64,000 nt of DNA, taken from contig DASYDW010000063.1 in NCBI GenBank assembly GCA_036499395.1, positions 131,911-195,910 on the forward strand, given 5' to 3'. The notes under the pieces are model-generated. The model had not been told where the DNA came from and did no database searches. It was given only the letters and a program-made list of their open reading frames with translations. The position numbers were made by a program, and so were the translations under genes. Shown here one piece after another: positions 1 through 8,359 of this stretch. Origin of the DNA: Pirellulales bacterium (GTDB lineage Bacteria; Planctomycetota; Planctomycetia; Pirellulales; JACPPG01). The stretch's first letter is position 1; each line of letters opens with the position of its first letter.

Positions 1-814
1 CGAGCCGGGTGTCGAACAAATACAACTCGCCGTCCAGCAGCAGGGCCGGCAGCCAGTTGCGCGGCTCGCCGTTGGGCCCCTGGTCGGAAATTGCGAGCTC
101 GACGACGTCCAATCCCTGTTGCCTGGCCAGCAGCGAGAAGATCCAAGCGCGATCGGTCGCGGTGCAGCGCCCCAGGATGAGGATTTCTCGCCCCATGTGC
201 GGGACGGGCATGTGGGCCTCGCGTTCGATTTGCTCGTTGCGGATAACCCAATCGAACAGCGCCTGGGCAATCGCCAGCGGCTGACTTTCCTGGCCGCGGG
301 CGCGCTCGGCAATGGCACTCAGCCAGACCGTTTGCTGCAAATCGGGGCCGTCCGTGGGCGGAAAACTTAAGTCGCCCAGCGAACGCACAGCCGGCAGAGA
401 GCGCAGATCTTCGGGAAGCGTCTCGAGAATCGGCTCGGGTTGCCAATCGGCCAGCGGCTGCTTTTGCTGACTCCATTGATTCAAACGGGCGACGACCGTG
501 CCTAATGACTCGGCGGTCTGGAACTCTTCCGTCCCCCGCAACACGTCGAATGCATACTGCAGGTTCTGATCATTCATCTGCGCGCGCGATGTGGCCGAGG
601 TGACGTGGGCCGTGCGCGGACTGCTATTCGTATCCTGGCAGCCAGCAAAAGCCAGAATGGCGAGCGCGCCCACCAGACCGAAGCGCCAGCGAGGGTGTGC
701 GTTTAAGCGGACGAAAAAAACCTCGCTAGCGCTTCGGGCTAGTGTTGCTTTCCATCCCTCGCCTGCGCTTCGGGCTGCTGTGAGTTCGACGTGTTTCGCC
801 GGAACGTTCGTCAC
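1..814 (-). CDS. Predicted lipoprotein, 3' end cut by window edge
   Basis: An open minus-strand frame of 271 codons begins at a GTG at 814 and continues past base 1 without a stop. The GTG shares its first base with the TAG stop of kdsA (TAGTG overlap), so the two are probably translationally coupled. A hydrophobic stretch ending in LAFAGC (Cys at residue 59) looks like a lipobox, so the product is probably anchored to a membrane facing the periplasm. The mature part is rich in Gln, Asp and Leu, with the motifs ILILGRCTATDRAWIF and NWLPALLLDGELYLFDTRL; this resembles planctomycete transglutaminase-like proteins, but the catalytic triad is not visible in the part present. The n-region before the hydrophobic core is unusually long because it contains a repeated DNA element (671-780). 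No ATG, GTG or TTG lies between the GTG at 814 and the hydrophobic core. Function is not established. Confidence 0.7.
   Translation of the reverse strand, partial: MTNVPAKHVELTAARSAGEGWKATLARSASEVFFVRLNAHPRWRFGLVGALAILAFAGCQDTNSSPRTAHVTSATSRAQMNDQNLQYAFDVLRGTEEFQTAESLGTVVARLNQWSQQKQPLADWQPEPILETLPEDLRSLPAVRSLGDLSFPPTDGPDLQQTVWLSAIAERARGQESQPLAIAQALFDWVIRNEQIEREAHMPVPHMGREILILGRCTATDRAWIFSLLARQQGLDVVELAISDQGPNGEPRNWLPALLLDGELYLFDTRL
671..780. repeat. Three copies of a 23-nt element inside a lipoprotein leader
   Basis: Copies lie at 722-744 and 758-780 on + and, inverted, at 671-693. The shared core is CTCGCTAGCGCTTCGGGCT. The inverted copy matches 722-744 at 20 of 23 positions and 758-780 matches it at 19 of 23. 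The first two copies can pair across a loop that holds an A-run (714-720). The same 11 bases that begin the element, CTCGCTAGCGC, also occur in the terminator at 5411-5421. The element lies in the reading frame of the lipoprotein upstream of the lipobox. Confidence 0.65.
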
Positions 815-1641
815 TAGAATTTCTCCACGACCGCGCGAATCTCGAGCAGGCGGGCGATGAGCGCCGGAAATTCATCCAGCGGGATCATGTTCGGCCCGTC
901 GCTGGGAGAGGTGTCCGGCTGGGGATGTGTTTCGAAGAAAAGTCCGTCAATGCCGATCGCGGTGGCGGCGCGTGCCAACGGTTCGACCATCGCCCGATTA
1001 CCGCCGGTCGCGGCCCCCAGTCCACCGGGCTCTTGGACGCTGTGCGTGGCGTCGAAGACGACCGGCGTTCCCAGGGCACGCATCTGCGGTAGGGCACGCA
1101 TGTCGTTGACCAGACGACCGTATCCGAAAAATGTGCCGCGCTCGCACAGCAGGATGTTTTGACAGCCCGACTGTTCGAGCTTTGTCACGACGTGCCGCAT
1201 GTCCCAGGGGGCCATGAACTGCCCCTTCTTAACGTTCACGGCACGGCCGGTTTTTGCGGCCGCGACGAGCAGGTCGGTCTGCCGGGCCAGGAACGCCGGA
1301 ATCTGCAACAGGTCGCACACCTGTGCCACGGGCGCGGCCTGACAGGACTCATGAATATCGGTCGTCACAGGCAACCCTGTGACCTGGCGAATCCGATCGA
1401 GCACGGCCAGGCCGGCTTCGAGCCCCAGGCCGCGGAAGGCGTCGCCGCTGGTGCGATTGGCCTTGTCGAACGAAGCCTTGAAAACCAATTGGATGGGCAA
1501 TTCGTGACGCAGCCGGTCGAGCCGCTGGGCGATCGACAGGGTCAGCTCTTCGTTCTCGATCACGCACGGCCCGGCAATCACCAAAAGTGGCTGTCCGGGG
1601 CCGCAGGTGTATGGTCCGATCCGAGCAGGATTGGCAGGCAC
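814..1641 (-). CDS. kdsA: 3-deoxy-8-phosphooctulonate (Kdo-8-P) synthase
   Basis: Condenses phosphoenolpyruvate with arabinose 5-phosphate to Kdo-8-phosphate, the committed step to the Kdo of lipopolysaccharide, in the cytoplasm. The family is shown by [10 protein letters not shown] near the N-terminus, [12 protein letters not shown] (substrate-binding Lys/Asp/Arg), [61 protein letters not shown] and FETHPQPD. At 275 residues it has the usual family length. I chose the GTG at 1641, which has GAGGGA six bases upstream; a TTG at 1692 would add 17 unconserved residues. The stop overlaps the GTG of the downstream lipoprotein gene by one base. Kdo synthesis fits the outer membrane of planctomycetes. 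The cysteine of the metal-dependent subtype is not assigned here. Confidence 0.95.
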   Translation of the reverse strand: MPANPARIGPYTCGPGQPLLVIAGPCVIENEELTLSIAQRLDRLRHELPIQLVFKASFDKANRTSGDAFRGLGLEAGLAVLDRIRQVTGLPVTTDIHESCQAAPVAQVCDLLQIPAFLARQTDLLVAAAKTGRAVNVKKGQFMAPWDMRHVVTKLEQSGCQNILLCERGTFFGYGRLVNDMRALPQMRALGTPVVFDATHSVQEPGGLGAATGGNRAMVEPLARAATAIGIDGLFFETHPQPDTSPSDGPNMIPLDEFPALIARLLEIRAVVEKF

Positions 1642-3017
1642 TGGAGTTCCCTCAGCCGGCGGGGCGCGCTGAAAAGCCGGCCAGGCAAACAACTTGCCAT
1701 CCAGGCCGGACGTCCCCTGAACGAGAAAAAGCCCATTCTACTGCGACGGGCAGCGCCTATAAAGCCAAGCCTCGCCTGTCGTTGCTACGCAGCGGCTGGC
1801 CGAGCTGTTTGCTCGAATCGATGCCCGAGAATAAGGGGTGGTGCCCGGCCGTCGTTGCGCCCCTTTCAGCCTGCGTGTCTCATTGTGATACAGGCTGGTC
1901 GCCTTGCGACCCGCTCCCCCTGTCGTTGCATCGATGAGTCATCCTTGTACAGCGTTATTGATCGTTGATCGACGACAAACCCCTACTAACGGGTTAGATG
2001 AATTGCGCAGCCAAGAGAAATTTGAAATCTCTGAAACGGACGTAAGTCGTTGTCAGGAAAGACACCTCTTGACGACTCAGCGCAGCTTGCGACCAAGGCG
2101 GGCCATTTTCGGCACACCTCGTGCATATAAGGGAGAGCAGAACTGGACGCGAGAGTCCGGTTCCTTAATGAGACTGGCCCGCGGGGCCTCTGACGACTAC
2201 CGGCAGGATGGTTGACTTGCCCCTGGCCATCCGGCAATGCCATTGTGGATGTGGCGCGTCAGAGGCCCCCGTTTTTTTCCCGCATGGGATTTCCCCCAGA
2301 CGGGCCAGTATTCCGAGAGCCGCAATTTTCGAGAGCGCTGCGTATCGAGCGCTCCCTCCGCGGACGTTGCTTCCCAAGCATTACCCGCGATAGTCGGGAG
2401 ATGTTTCACATCCCCGTTCCTCCCCATGCTAGCCATTTTCGCCCGTTCGTACACGAACATTTTTGGAGAAAATCGCCTCGGCCGGGTGGGTCGGGCTACG
2501 CGTCGATCCGTCAGGATTCGGCCGATGGAGGCGATTTCGACTGGCAGATCCCAATGGGCCACATGGGCTCCATTAGCAAGTTCTTACGTATCGCGGCTTC
2601 TGTCGGATCGTTTGAGGGACCAAGGCGGCCGCTAGACCTGCTCGCCGAGAGGGCTCGGATTTCGTTGGCCCAGGCCGGCTTGACGACGCGACATACCTGG
2701 CCGCGGTTTGAAGTCGGTAAGCATTTCCAATCCGACTCGAAACTGACTGGCGTAGATTTTGATTGCGGATGGAGATGCGAAAGGCGCCGCCGTCCCTCTC
2801 GCGCCAAGCGGTATCTGGCCCAGGCATGGCTTGACGAGCCGAGACGCATTCCGTAGCCTCGAAGGCTTGCTAAACGGACGACTCGTTGCGAGTGGTATGC
2901 TTGATCGTCGGTCGGGTGGCACCGGGGCCTTGCCTGCCGGTGCAATCACGGTTTCGTCATGACCGAGTACCGAATGATTCTTGGCAGCCATTTGCAACCG
3001 GCCCGAAGCAAAGATCA
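1642..3017. other. Gene-poor stretch upstream of the tRNA
   Basis: I see no supportable protein gene here. The open frames present on both strands are short, overlap each other and show no recognisable motif. The stretch does hold a strongly structured segment with a terminator (2098-2278, separate entry) and smaller hairpins upstream of it, for example AGTCGT/ACGACT at 2045-2076 with TGTC/GACA nested inside. Confidence 0.5.
2098..2278 (+). ncRNA. Candidate structured small RNA with intrinsic terminator
   Basis: Two directly adjacent stem domains are visible. Domain 1 closes with GCGGGCCA (2098-2105) pairing perfectly with TGGCCCGC (2175-2182) and encloses a hairpin ACTGGAC/GTCCGGT (2142-2161, one G-U pair). 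Domain 2 closes with a perfect 13-bp stem, GGGGCCTCTGACG (2183-2195) with CGTCAGAGGCCCC (2257-2269), and encloses GGATGG/CCATCC (2206-2232). A run of seven T follows at 2272-2278, as in a Rho-independent terminator. The 5' end is undefined and may lie upstream. It matches no RNA I can name: the apical motif of SRP RNA is absent, and RNase P and tmRNA signatures are not seen. It could also be just the terminator of an unseen transcript. Confidence 0.45.
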
Positions 3018-3090
3018 GCCAGCGTAGCTTCAATTGGCAGAGCACCGCATTCGTAATGCGGGGGTTAAGGGTTCGACTCCCTTCGCTGGC
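3018..3090 (+). tRNA. tRNA-Thr (anticodon CGU)
   Basis: The cloverleaf folds completely: acceptor stem GCCAGCG/CGCTGGC, D arm GCTT...GAGC, anticodon stem CCGCA/TGCGG with loop TTCGTAA (anticodon CGT, reading ACG), five-base variable region, and T arm AAGGG-TTCGACT-CCCTT. The discriminator base is T at 3091, and no CCA is encoded. A terminator hairpin follows 16 bases downstream. Confidence 0.95.
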
Positions 3091-3106
3091 TCTTCAGACA
3101 AAGATC

Positions 3107-3142
3107 AAAGGCTCATCACAACTCGCTTGTGATGGGCCTTTT
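3107..3142 (+). terminator. Intrinsic terminator of tRNA-Thr
   Basis: A stem AAAGGCTCATCACAA / TTGTGATGGGCCTTT with one non-Watson-Crick position and a five-base loop CTCGC ends in a short T run. It lies 16 bases beyond the tRNA. Confidence 0.8.
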
Positions 3143-3853
3143 CGCATTTAAAGGGCGTGCATTGCGGTAGACACGTCGGGGACAGCTTCAGTCGCGGCAG
3201 CACGACGACCTCTTCATCGCCTCTGGGAACGTGAACCGTGATCGGAAACCTGGTCTCGTCCGTCAATTCAATCGCGCGGTGCCTCGGGGCTCGAAATCGA
3301 CACGCTGGTCAGGTTTGTACCCGAGTCATGCTGACTCGGCGTTCACCAGTAACTCCGCACGATATCGGATGCGGTACGCACAGCTTGCCCGTCGCCGTCG
3401 GGCACGAGCCTTTTCAATATCTTTACAATCGTCATCGCTTCATCATCACTTAGTGTAAATACACTACGTAGACCTCCGTTCTGCAAACTCATGCGCGATT
3501 AAAGTCTTTGACGAGCATGAACAAATTGGCCGCGCCGTCATGTGCGCCATCTCGTGGCCGTCGAGCGATTCTTAAAACGCTGGCTTCGAAAGATGGATCG
3601 CTGATCTTTCACGGCACATCCGGCACCTATCGAGCCGACGAAATTCTTTGCGCAAAAAATGCGCGGCTTTTTCCTTGGTTGAAATCAGGCCACGATGTTT
3701 GCTAATGTCGGGCCCTGTTGACACGGCAGCGCGGCTCGTCGTCGTGCTGCCTTCTCTCGCGGCGTTTCTCTGCTAAGGCCGTCGATTCTCGTTTCGGTAC
3801 CGCCAGGGATCGCGCTGCGCGCTCATCGTCCCCTTTTGGAGTCATTGTGAACC
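3143..3853. other. Non-coding stretch between tRNA and beta-helix gene
   Basis: No convincing gene is seen. The only notable structure is a perfect dyad, TAGTGTA-AA-TACACTA, at 3451-3466, about 390 bases before the next start codon. No duplicated tRNA 3' end that would mark an attachment site was noticed. Confidence 0.4.
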
Positions 3854-5335
3854 ATGATCGACCTCAGCACAGTCAGCGGCATCACTCTCAACAGTCCCAC
3901 GTCTGCTAGTGCTAATAGCACGGCCATCGCCACCCTGATCAGCAACATGGAATCAGGCGCGATCACGGATTACTCGGTCACCTGGGTCGGCGATTTGTAC
4001 GTCGCCTCGCCGTTTCCCTTGCCGTTCACGTCGGCCGGATATGCCATGTGGTTCGGCATCTTCGGGCAGGCGGGCACCCGCTTGATCTACACGGGTAGCA
4101 CGGGCTATGCCATCAACTACACCTGGACCAATCCCACGATCGTCAACGACCAGCACATCCGCATCTTCTTGCACAATCTCACGATTCAAGCTCCGAATGC
4201 CTCGGGCTTGTACATGAACGACGGCGGACAATCGATCTCGCTGAAGGATCTGACTGTCAGCCTGTGCAGCTCGCGCGGAATCTGGCTCGAAAATATGTCC
4301 GGCATGGAGCTGGATACCGTCTACGCGCTAGGCAACACGGGGGACGGGATCACGTTCAACAACTGTACGATCATGTCCCTGAACAACGTCACGTCGCGCG
4401 AAAATGGCGGCTGCGGTTTCGTGTTCCAGGGCTCGTGCGATGGATTTGACGGTGTCGTCTACGCCGAAGTGAACGGCGACTACGGGATCAAGGCGAACGG
4501 TCTGCACGAATCGACTCTGACGATCTGGCAGGAAGCCAACAGCATGATTCGCTCGGGCGGCACCGTGGCCCGCAACCCCAGCTCTCCCTCGTGCGCGGTC
4601 TATCCACTGGGCCGAACCGGAGAAAGCGTGCCGCAGGGCTCGTTAAGCAATTGCTCGCAGATCACATTCCACGGCAGCTATGGGCAAAACCACAATACGG
4701 ATTTTGATTACGATCCGCAGTCGCGCATGTTGTGCGCTTTTCCCGACGATTGGCGCACCTATCCGTTGGGCAGTCCCTGGACGGCCATCTCGAGCAATTG
4801 CATTTTCGTTCCCAGAACTGGCACCGGTTACTGGGGGAGCCTGCCCGGCGTAACTTTTACCAACAACGTCGGCGGCCCCGGCATCAATACGCTCTCGATC
4901 ACCGCGGGGGCCTTGTCCGGAGGATATCCGGCGGGGTTGGTCGAGATTCGCGATCCCAGCAACAGCTTCCTGGGAGGCGCTACCTACAACTACTCGACCG
5001 GCGATTTGTTTGCCATCGAAATGAACGTCACCGCCGACGCCACCACCTACAGCACGCTGACCGGTCTGCGCAGTTCGCAAGACTTGCAGACATTCATGCT
5101 GGATCCGCTGTCGGGCGTCGGGCTCGATGAACTCGATTCGTACTGGTACCTGCCGACCAACGCCAATTCGGGGCCCTCGAAGTTCCGAGTTATTGGCGCC
5201 GCGACGGCCAGCGGCACCGTGGTGCGAGCCTTCATGTATCCGCTCGCCTATATCACCTCGGGCCCCAGCACGGCACTGAACCTGACGTTCTCAAACATCA
5301 ACGTCTGGCACCTGCCGGCGCAGTACTACTACTAG
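3854..5335 (+). CDS. Right-handed beta-helix repeat protein, no signal peptide
   Basis: The 493-residue product has a short N-terminal segment and then repeating strands typical of a parallel beta-helix: IRIFLHNLTIQA, SISLKDLTVSLCSSRGIWLEN, LDTVYALGNTGDGITFNN, IMSLNNVTSRENGGCGFVF, then a C-terminal beta-rich region. It is rich in Asn, Ser, Thr and Gly. There is no signal peptide, TM segment or PEP-CTERM tail, which is unusual for such a protein in a planctomycete and resembles phage tail-spike or pectate-lyase-like folds. Catalytic residues of a lyase or hydrolase cannot be identified. It stands alone between gene-free DNA and a strong terminator. The ATG at 3854 has only a weak upstream purine stretch (TTTTGGAGTCATTGTGAACC). 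Substrate and role are unknown. Confidence 0.75.
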   Translation: MIDLSTVSGITLNSPTSASANSTAIATLISNMESGAITDYSVTWVGDLYVASPFPLPFTSAGYAMWFGIFGQAGTRLIYTGSTGYAINYTWTNPTIVNDQHIRIFLHNLTIQAPNASGLYMNDGGQSISLKDLTVSLCSSRGIWLENMSGMELDTVYALGNTGDGITFNNCTIMSLNNVTSRENGGCGFVFQGSCDGFDGVVYAEVNGDYGIKANGLHESTLTIWQEANSMIRSGGTVARNPSSPSCAVYPLGRTGESVPQGSLSNCSQITFHGSYGQNHNTDFDYDPQSRMLCAFPDDWRTYPLGSPWTAISSNCIFVPRTGTGYWGSLPGVTFTNNVGGPGINTLSITAGALSGGYPAGLVEIRDPSNSFLGGATYNYSTGDLFAIEMNVTADATTYSTLTGLRSSQDLQTFMLDPLSGVGLDELDSYWYLPTNANSGPSKFRVIGAATASGTVVRAFMYPLAYITSGPSTALNLTFSNINVWHLPAQYYY

Positions 5336-5401
5336 TCGTCACGGCGACGGCGGCAACGAGATTTTTGTACTGCCGCGATTTTGCCATAACGTGATCTAGA
5401 T

Positions 5402-5460
5402 GCCTCGCGACTCGCTAGCGCCTCCGGGGCGCTGCGAGGCGCGGGCCTTTTTTATTTTTT
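5402..5460 (+). terminator. Intrinsic terminator after the beta-helix gene
   Basis: A two-part stem, GCCTCGC (5402-5408) with GCGAGGC (5434-5440) and AGCGCC (5417-5422) with GGCGCT (5428-5433), is followed by GCGGGCC and a T-rich tract. It begins with the same CTCGCTAGCGC core as the repeat at 671-780. Confidence 0.75.
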
Positions 5461-5525
5461 TAAGTGGAAGCCCTTGTCGCGTATGCTCAAAACCGACGCT
5501 CGCGGTGGAACCACGCGAGCGCGGA

Positions 5526-5981
5526 TTAAACGTGACAATAGATCACGCGCAACTTCGTTCCTAGAAGTACTTCCAGGCGTGCCACGTCTGAATCGCTGAT
5601 TTTGGGGATGACGGGATTCATGGCGGATATCGCGAACCTCGCAAAACCTTGTGCCTCGTGATAAACGAGATCGTTCAGGCATCTCTTTGCCGCGCAACAA
5701 GGGAGTGAGTAGTCGGCAAGTTCGAACCCTTCGCCGTCGAAGTCTTCGCCCATTCGCTCTTGCCACCACTCGAACGGAAGAATCGCGTGGCAATCCGGAC
5801 ACTCGACTTCGGCGAAGTATTCTCCGGCGTCGTAGAATTTGACCTTGGCGGTCGTTTGCACTTCGACAGTTTCAGCATCAGGGGCCAGGACTTCAAACGC
5901 TGCGCGTGCGAGTTCCGATTTATGCTCCTCGGGCACAAACCTTGGGTCGCTAGGGATCAAGAATATGTAGGAATCTGACAT
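5526..5981 (-). CDS. Hypothetical Cys-containing protein, 151 aa
   Basis: A soluble acidic protein starting MSDSYIFLIPSDPRFVP. It has a CPDC motif near residue 61 (ECPDCHAILPFEWW) and later CCAAKRC, which could together bind zinc. The N-terminal part, with PEEHKSELARAAFEVLAP, is predicted to be helical. There is no signal peptide or membrane segment. The start lies 20 bases downstream of the GloVer/PEP-CTERM gene stop on the same strand, so the two may be co-transcribed. I do not recognise a named family; similar small Cys-pair proteins are found beside contact-dependent or surface proteins, but nothing here shows that role. Confidence 0.6.
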   Translation of the reverse strand: MSDSYIFLIPSDPRFVPEEHKSELARAAFEVLAPDAETVEVQTTAKVKFYDAGEYFAEVECPDCHAILPFEWWQERMGEDFDGEGFELADYSLPCCAAKRCLNDLVYHEAQGFARFAISAMNPVIPKISDSDVARLEVLLGTKLRVIYCHV

Positions 5982-6001
5982 CCCCGATTTCCGTCGTTTA
6001 A

Positions 6002-7237
6002 CTATCCGGACGTCCCTCGAGTCGCACGACGAAACGTTAGCAGCCCCATCGTGGCGAGTACTGCCATCGCCCAGGTCGCAGGTTCGGGCACAGTCACGGC
6101 GAAGACCATTCCACCAAAGTTCGAGAAATTCGTGGGGCCTGCCAAGGCATTTCCTATCGGCACCAGTGGGCCATTCACTTGGAAGCCAAGATTGACCGAC
6201 GGATCGACATTCTTGAAATCGAGCACCTGTTGATAGCCGGATCCGTCGGGATTGATCGAGAATATCTGGTCGTCGAACGTGCTGAAACTCGTGCCACTAC
6301 CGAATAACTTGCCATCGAACGAGGTTACACCGTAGTTAGGCTCGAATCCTCCGGCGGCAAACGAATGCAGCGTTTGAAAATTGCTGCCATCGAGACTCAT
6401 TGAAAAGAGCGACGCGTCCGGCCCGCCCAAGGCCGTGTTACTCGGAAATTGCGTCGTCCCGTAGATTGTCGAACCGATAACGGCGAGTTGCGACGAGGCC
6501 GTTGTGCCTGGCAATGCGTGCAAACTCTGAATGCCTGTTCCGTCGAGATTGATCGAGTAAATCGTGCTGGCGATATTGCTAAAGTCCGTGCCGGTCTGGC
6601 CGATGCCGTACAGTTTCGATCCGATTAGGGTCAATTGACTTCCCCCGGAATTACTGGCGTCGAAGGAATACAGCGATTGGTAGCCGGTCCCGTCCAGGTT
6701 CATCGAGAAGACAGTCCCTCGATTGTCCGTCCCGCCGCTACTCGTCGTACCGTACAGTTTTGAGCCGACGAGCGTGACGGGCGAACTGCCTGACAGGTCC
6801 GCAAAGGTGTGAATTGCTTGCAGGTCTGTGCCGTCGAGATTGAGCGAGAAGATCGTGGGGGAGCCAGAGTAGACGCCAGTTTGGCCAAAGGTTGCGCCGT
6901 ACAGTTTCGATCCGTCCGAGACTAATGCTCCGGTCACGGTCGAGCCGCCGGTGTCATTGACGTTGTCCAGAACCTGAAATCCGGAACCATCCTGGTTCAT
7001 GGAATAGATGACGCCACGCATACCCGGGCCATCGAGACCGGTGGTCCCATAAATCTTGCTGCCGACGACGGTCAGCGCCTGTTCGCCATCCCCTTCGTTC
7101 GAAAAATTGACATTATGAAGATTTGTGACCGTCACCTGCGCTCGCGCATTCGCTACGCATACGAATAGGAATGCTGTGATGACCGCCGCAATCACGGTGC
7201 TGTGAAACGCCGCCTGCCCGCTTCTCGTTTGCCGCAT
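6002..7237 (-). CDS. GloVer-repeat PEP-CTERM surface protein
   Basis: A 411-residue exported protein. The N-terminus is a signal peptide (TVIAAVITAFLFVCVANARA). The body has about nine repeats of the type GSKLYGTTSSGG...GTVFSMNLDGTG, the Gloeo-Verruco 'GloVer' tandem repeat, expected to form a beta-propeller-like fold. The C-terminus is a PEP-CTERM signal: VPEPATWAMAVLATMGLL, then RRATRGTSG. Known biology of PEP-CTERM proteins is sorting by an exosortase, which is not encoded in this window. The gene lies directly before the 151-residue Cys-containing protein and diverges from the next PEP-CTERM gene. Ligand or adhesion role is unknown. Confidence 0.9.
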   Translation of the reverse strand: MRQTRSGQAAFHSTVIAAVITAFLFVCVANARAQVTVTNLHNVNFSNEGDGEQALTVVGSKIYGTTGLDGPGMRGVIYSMNQDGSGFQVLDNVNDTGGSTVTGALVSDGSKLYGATFGQTGVYSGSPTIFSLNLDGTDLQAIHTFADLSGSSPVTLVGSKLYGTTSSGGTDNRGTVFSMNLDGTGYQSLYSFDASNSGGSQLTLIGSKLYGIGQTGTDFSNIASTIYSINLDGTGIQSLHALPGTTASSQLAVIGSTIYGTTQFPSNTALGGPDASLFSMSLDGSNFQTLHSFAAGGFEPNYGVTSFDGKLFGSGTSFSTFDDQIFSINPDGSGYQQVLDFKNVDPSVNLGFQVNGPLVPIGNALAGPTNFSNFGGMVFAVTVPEPATWAMAVLATMGLLTFRRATRGTSG

Positions 7238-7470
7238 CTTGAGACTTCCCCAGTTGCTTGATCGATGTGGAAGACGCGATTCGTGCGCAGGGGTTAACGC
7301 CTGGCGTCTCCCAAAGAATTGCCCCTGCCTGGACCGCGACTACTCAGAGCGCGCGGCTTGTTTAGAGAGAGGCCGACTGCTCTGTCGCTGCAGCCCGAGT
7401 CTACGAAATACTTCCAGGCAGTTCAACGAAATTCACAATTCGCATCGACCTCTAACAGAGACAGCAGCGA

Positions 7471-7507
7471 TTAGCGCGCTAACGCTAATTAACCACCGAA
7501 TCGGTGG
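7471..7507. promoter_or_regulatory. Two palindromes in the divergent PEP-CTERM intergenic region
   Basis: The 378-base gap between divergent PEP-CTERM genes (7238-7615) holds a perfect 12-bp palindrome TTAGCGCGCTAA (7471-7482) and, ten bases later, the dyad CCACCGAATCGGTGG (7493-7507). They lie 110-145 bases upstream of the + gene start. They could be operators for either gene; no clear promoter boxes are seen. Confidence 0.35.
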
Positions 7508-7615
7508 CACATCATGGCATCATCAATGCATCCATCTCGATAATTCTTCTTGGGATGCGCGTGCTCCTTCGCTAAAATCAGCGACCGCGTGGACACTCAC
7601 ACAGGAGCATCGCTA

Positions 7616-8281
7616 ATGCGAATATCAATATTAACTTCATTTTCGCTCGCGATGTTATTGGCTACATCCGGCCGGGTGTGCGTAGCGTCGATCACGTACA
7701 CCATTCTCTCGTTTCACGGCGCAGGCTCGAAGACGAACTTCGGCTCGAATGGTTTTACGCCGTCCGATACACCAATCCAGGGAGTCGTGGCAGGCACAAT
7801 CACGACCGATGGCGCGCTCGGGAACCTAACGAGCAGCGATATTACTTCATGGAGTTGGAGCGCAGGCGGGGCGACCGGTCAGTCGTCGGGACCAATGGCG
7901 GGCCTGACGGCGGTTGGCCTGTTCGCGACAGGTACGACATTGTCCTTGCTGCCAACGGTCACTAACGGCCCGGTTATGCAGGTGGGCGAAATCCAGTTTG
8001 GAAATGAAACCACGGCCGGTCCTAACGTGCTTTCCTCAGCCGATCTCACCTTCGAAGCGATCAACGGCGGCATCACCTGGAACGCCAGCACGTTCTCAAT
8101 TGCCAGTGGCGGCAGCTCGATTGGCATCGGCGGCGCCTATCGCTACCCATCCTTGGTCTTCGCCAGCGTCAATGGGGGTGTTCCGCCAGGGATACCCGAG
8201 CCGTCCACCATCACGCTCGCCGTTCTGGCCGTCGCTTCGCTCTGCGTGATGCGAATGCGCCGACGAGCATTCAAAGCCTAA
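7616..8281 (+). CDS. PEP-CTERM exported protein
   Basis: A 221-residue product with a signal peptide (MRISILTSFSLAMLLATSG...CVAS) and a C-terminal PEP-CTERM sorting tail, IPEPSTITLAVLAVASLCVM followed by RMRRRAFKA. The mature part is Gly/Thr/Ser rich with beta-strand character (GSNGFTPSDTPIQGVVAGTI) and has no recognised catalytic motif. I start it at the ATG at 7616, which has AGGAG nine bases upstream; an in-frame ATG 66 bases earlier would put a Cys-rich non-signal stretch in front. It diverges from the GloVer protein, suggesting that two surface proteins share a control region. Function unknown. Confidence 0.85.
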   Translation: MRISILTSFSLAMLLATSGRVCVASITYTILSFHGAGSKTNFGSNGFTPSDTPIQGVVAGTITTDGALGNLTSSDITSWSWSAGGATGQSSGPMAGLTAVGLFATGTTLSLLPTVTNGPVMQVGEIQFGNETTAGPNVLSSADLTFEAINGGITWNASTFSIASGGSSIGIGGAYRYPSLVFASVNGGVPPGIPEPSTITLAVLAVASLCVMRMRRRAFKA

Positions 8282-8316
8282 CAAGGTTGCGCTCGGGTCA
8301 GGACTTCTTTCGGGAG

Positions 8317-8359
8317 GCGCCGATTCTACTACGGCAAAGGTTCGTAGTAGAATCGGCGC
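8317..8359 (+). promoter_or_regulatory. Perfect 17-bp hairpin ending at a start codon
   Basis: GCGCCGATTCTACTACG (8317-8333) is repeated exactly as its reverse complement at 8343-8359, with a nine-base loop. The next base, 8360, is the A of the downstream ATG. The stem would cover the whole region where a ribosome binding site should be. No T run follows, so it is not a standard terminator. Confidence 0.7.

Noticed and set aside
2183-2278. Bacterial SRP (4.5S) RNA
   Set aside because: Length and the G-rich closing stem with T-tract fit, but the universally conserved apical GGAA/GNAR loop with GAAGCAGC is absent.
2197-2945. Several overlapping open frames on both strands before the tRNA
   Set aside because: They overlap one another, have no domain, signal peptide or ribosome site, and cross the structured RNA.
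3018-5460. Integrative element at the tRNA
   Set aside because: No integrase and no second copy of the tRNA 3' end (TTCGACTCCCTTCGCTGGC) was noticed downstream.
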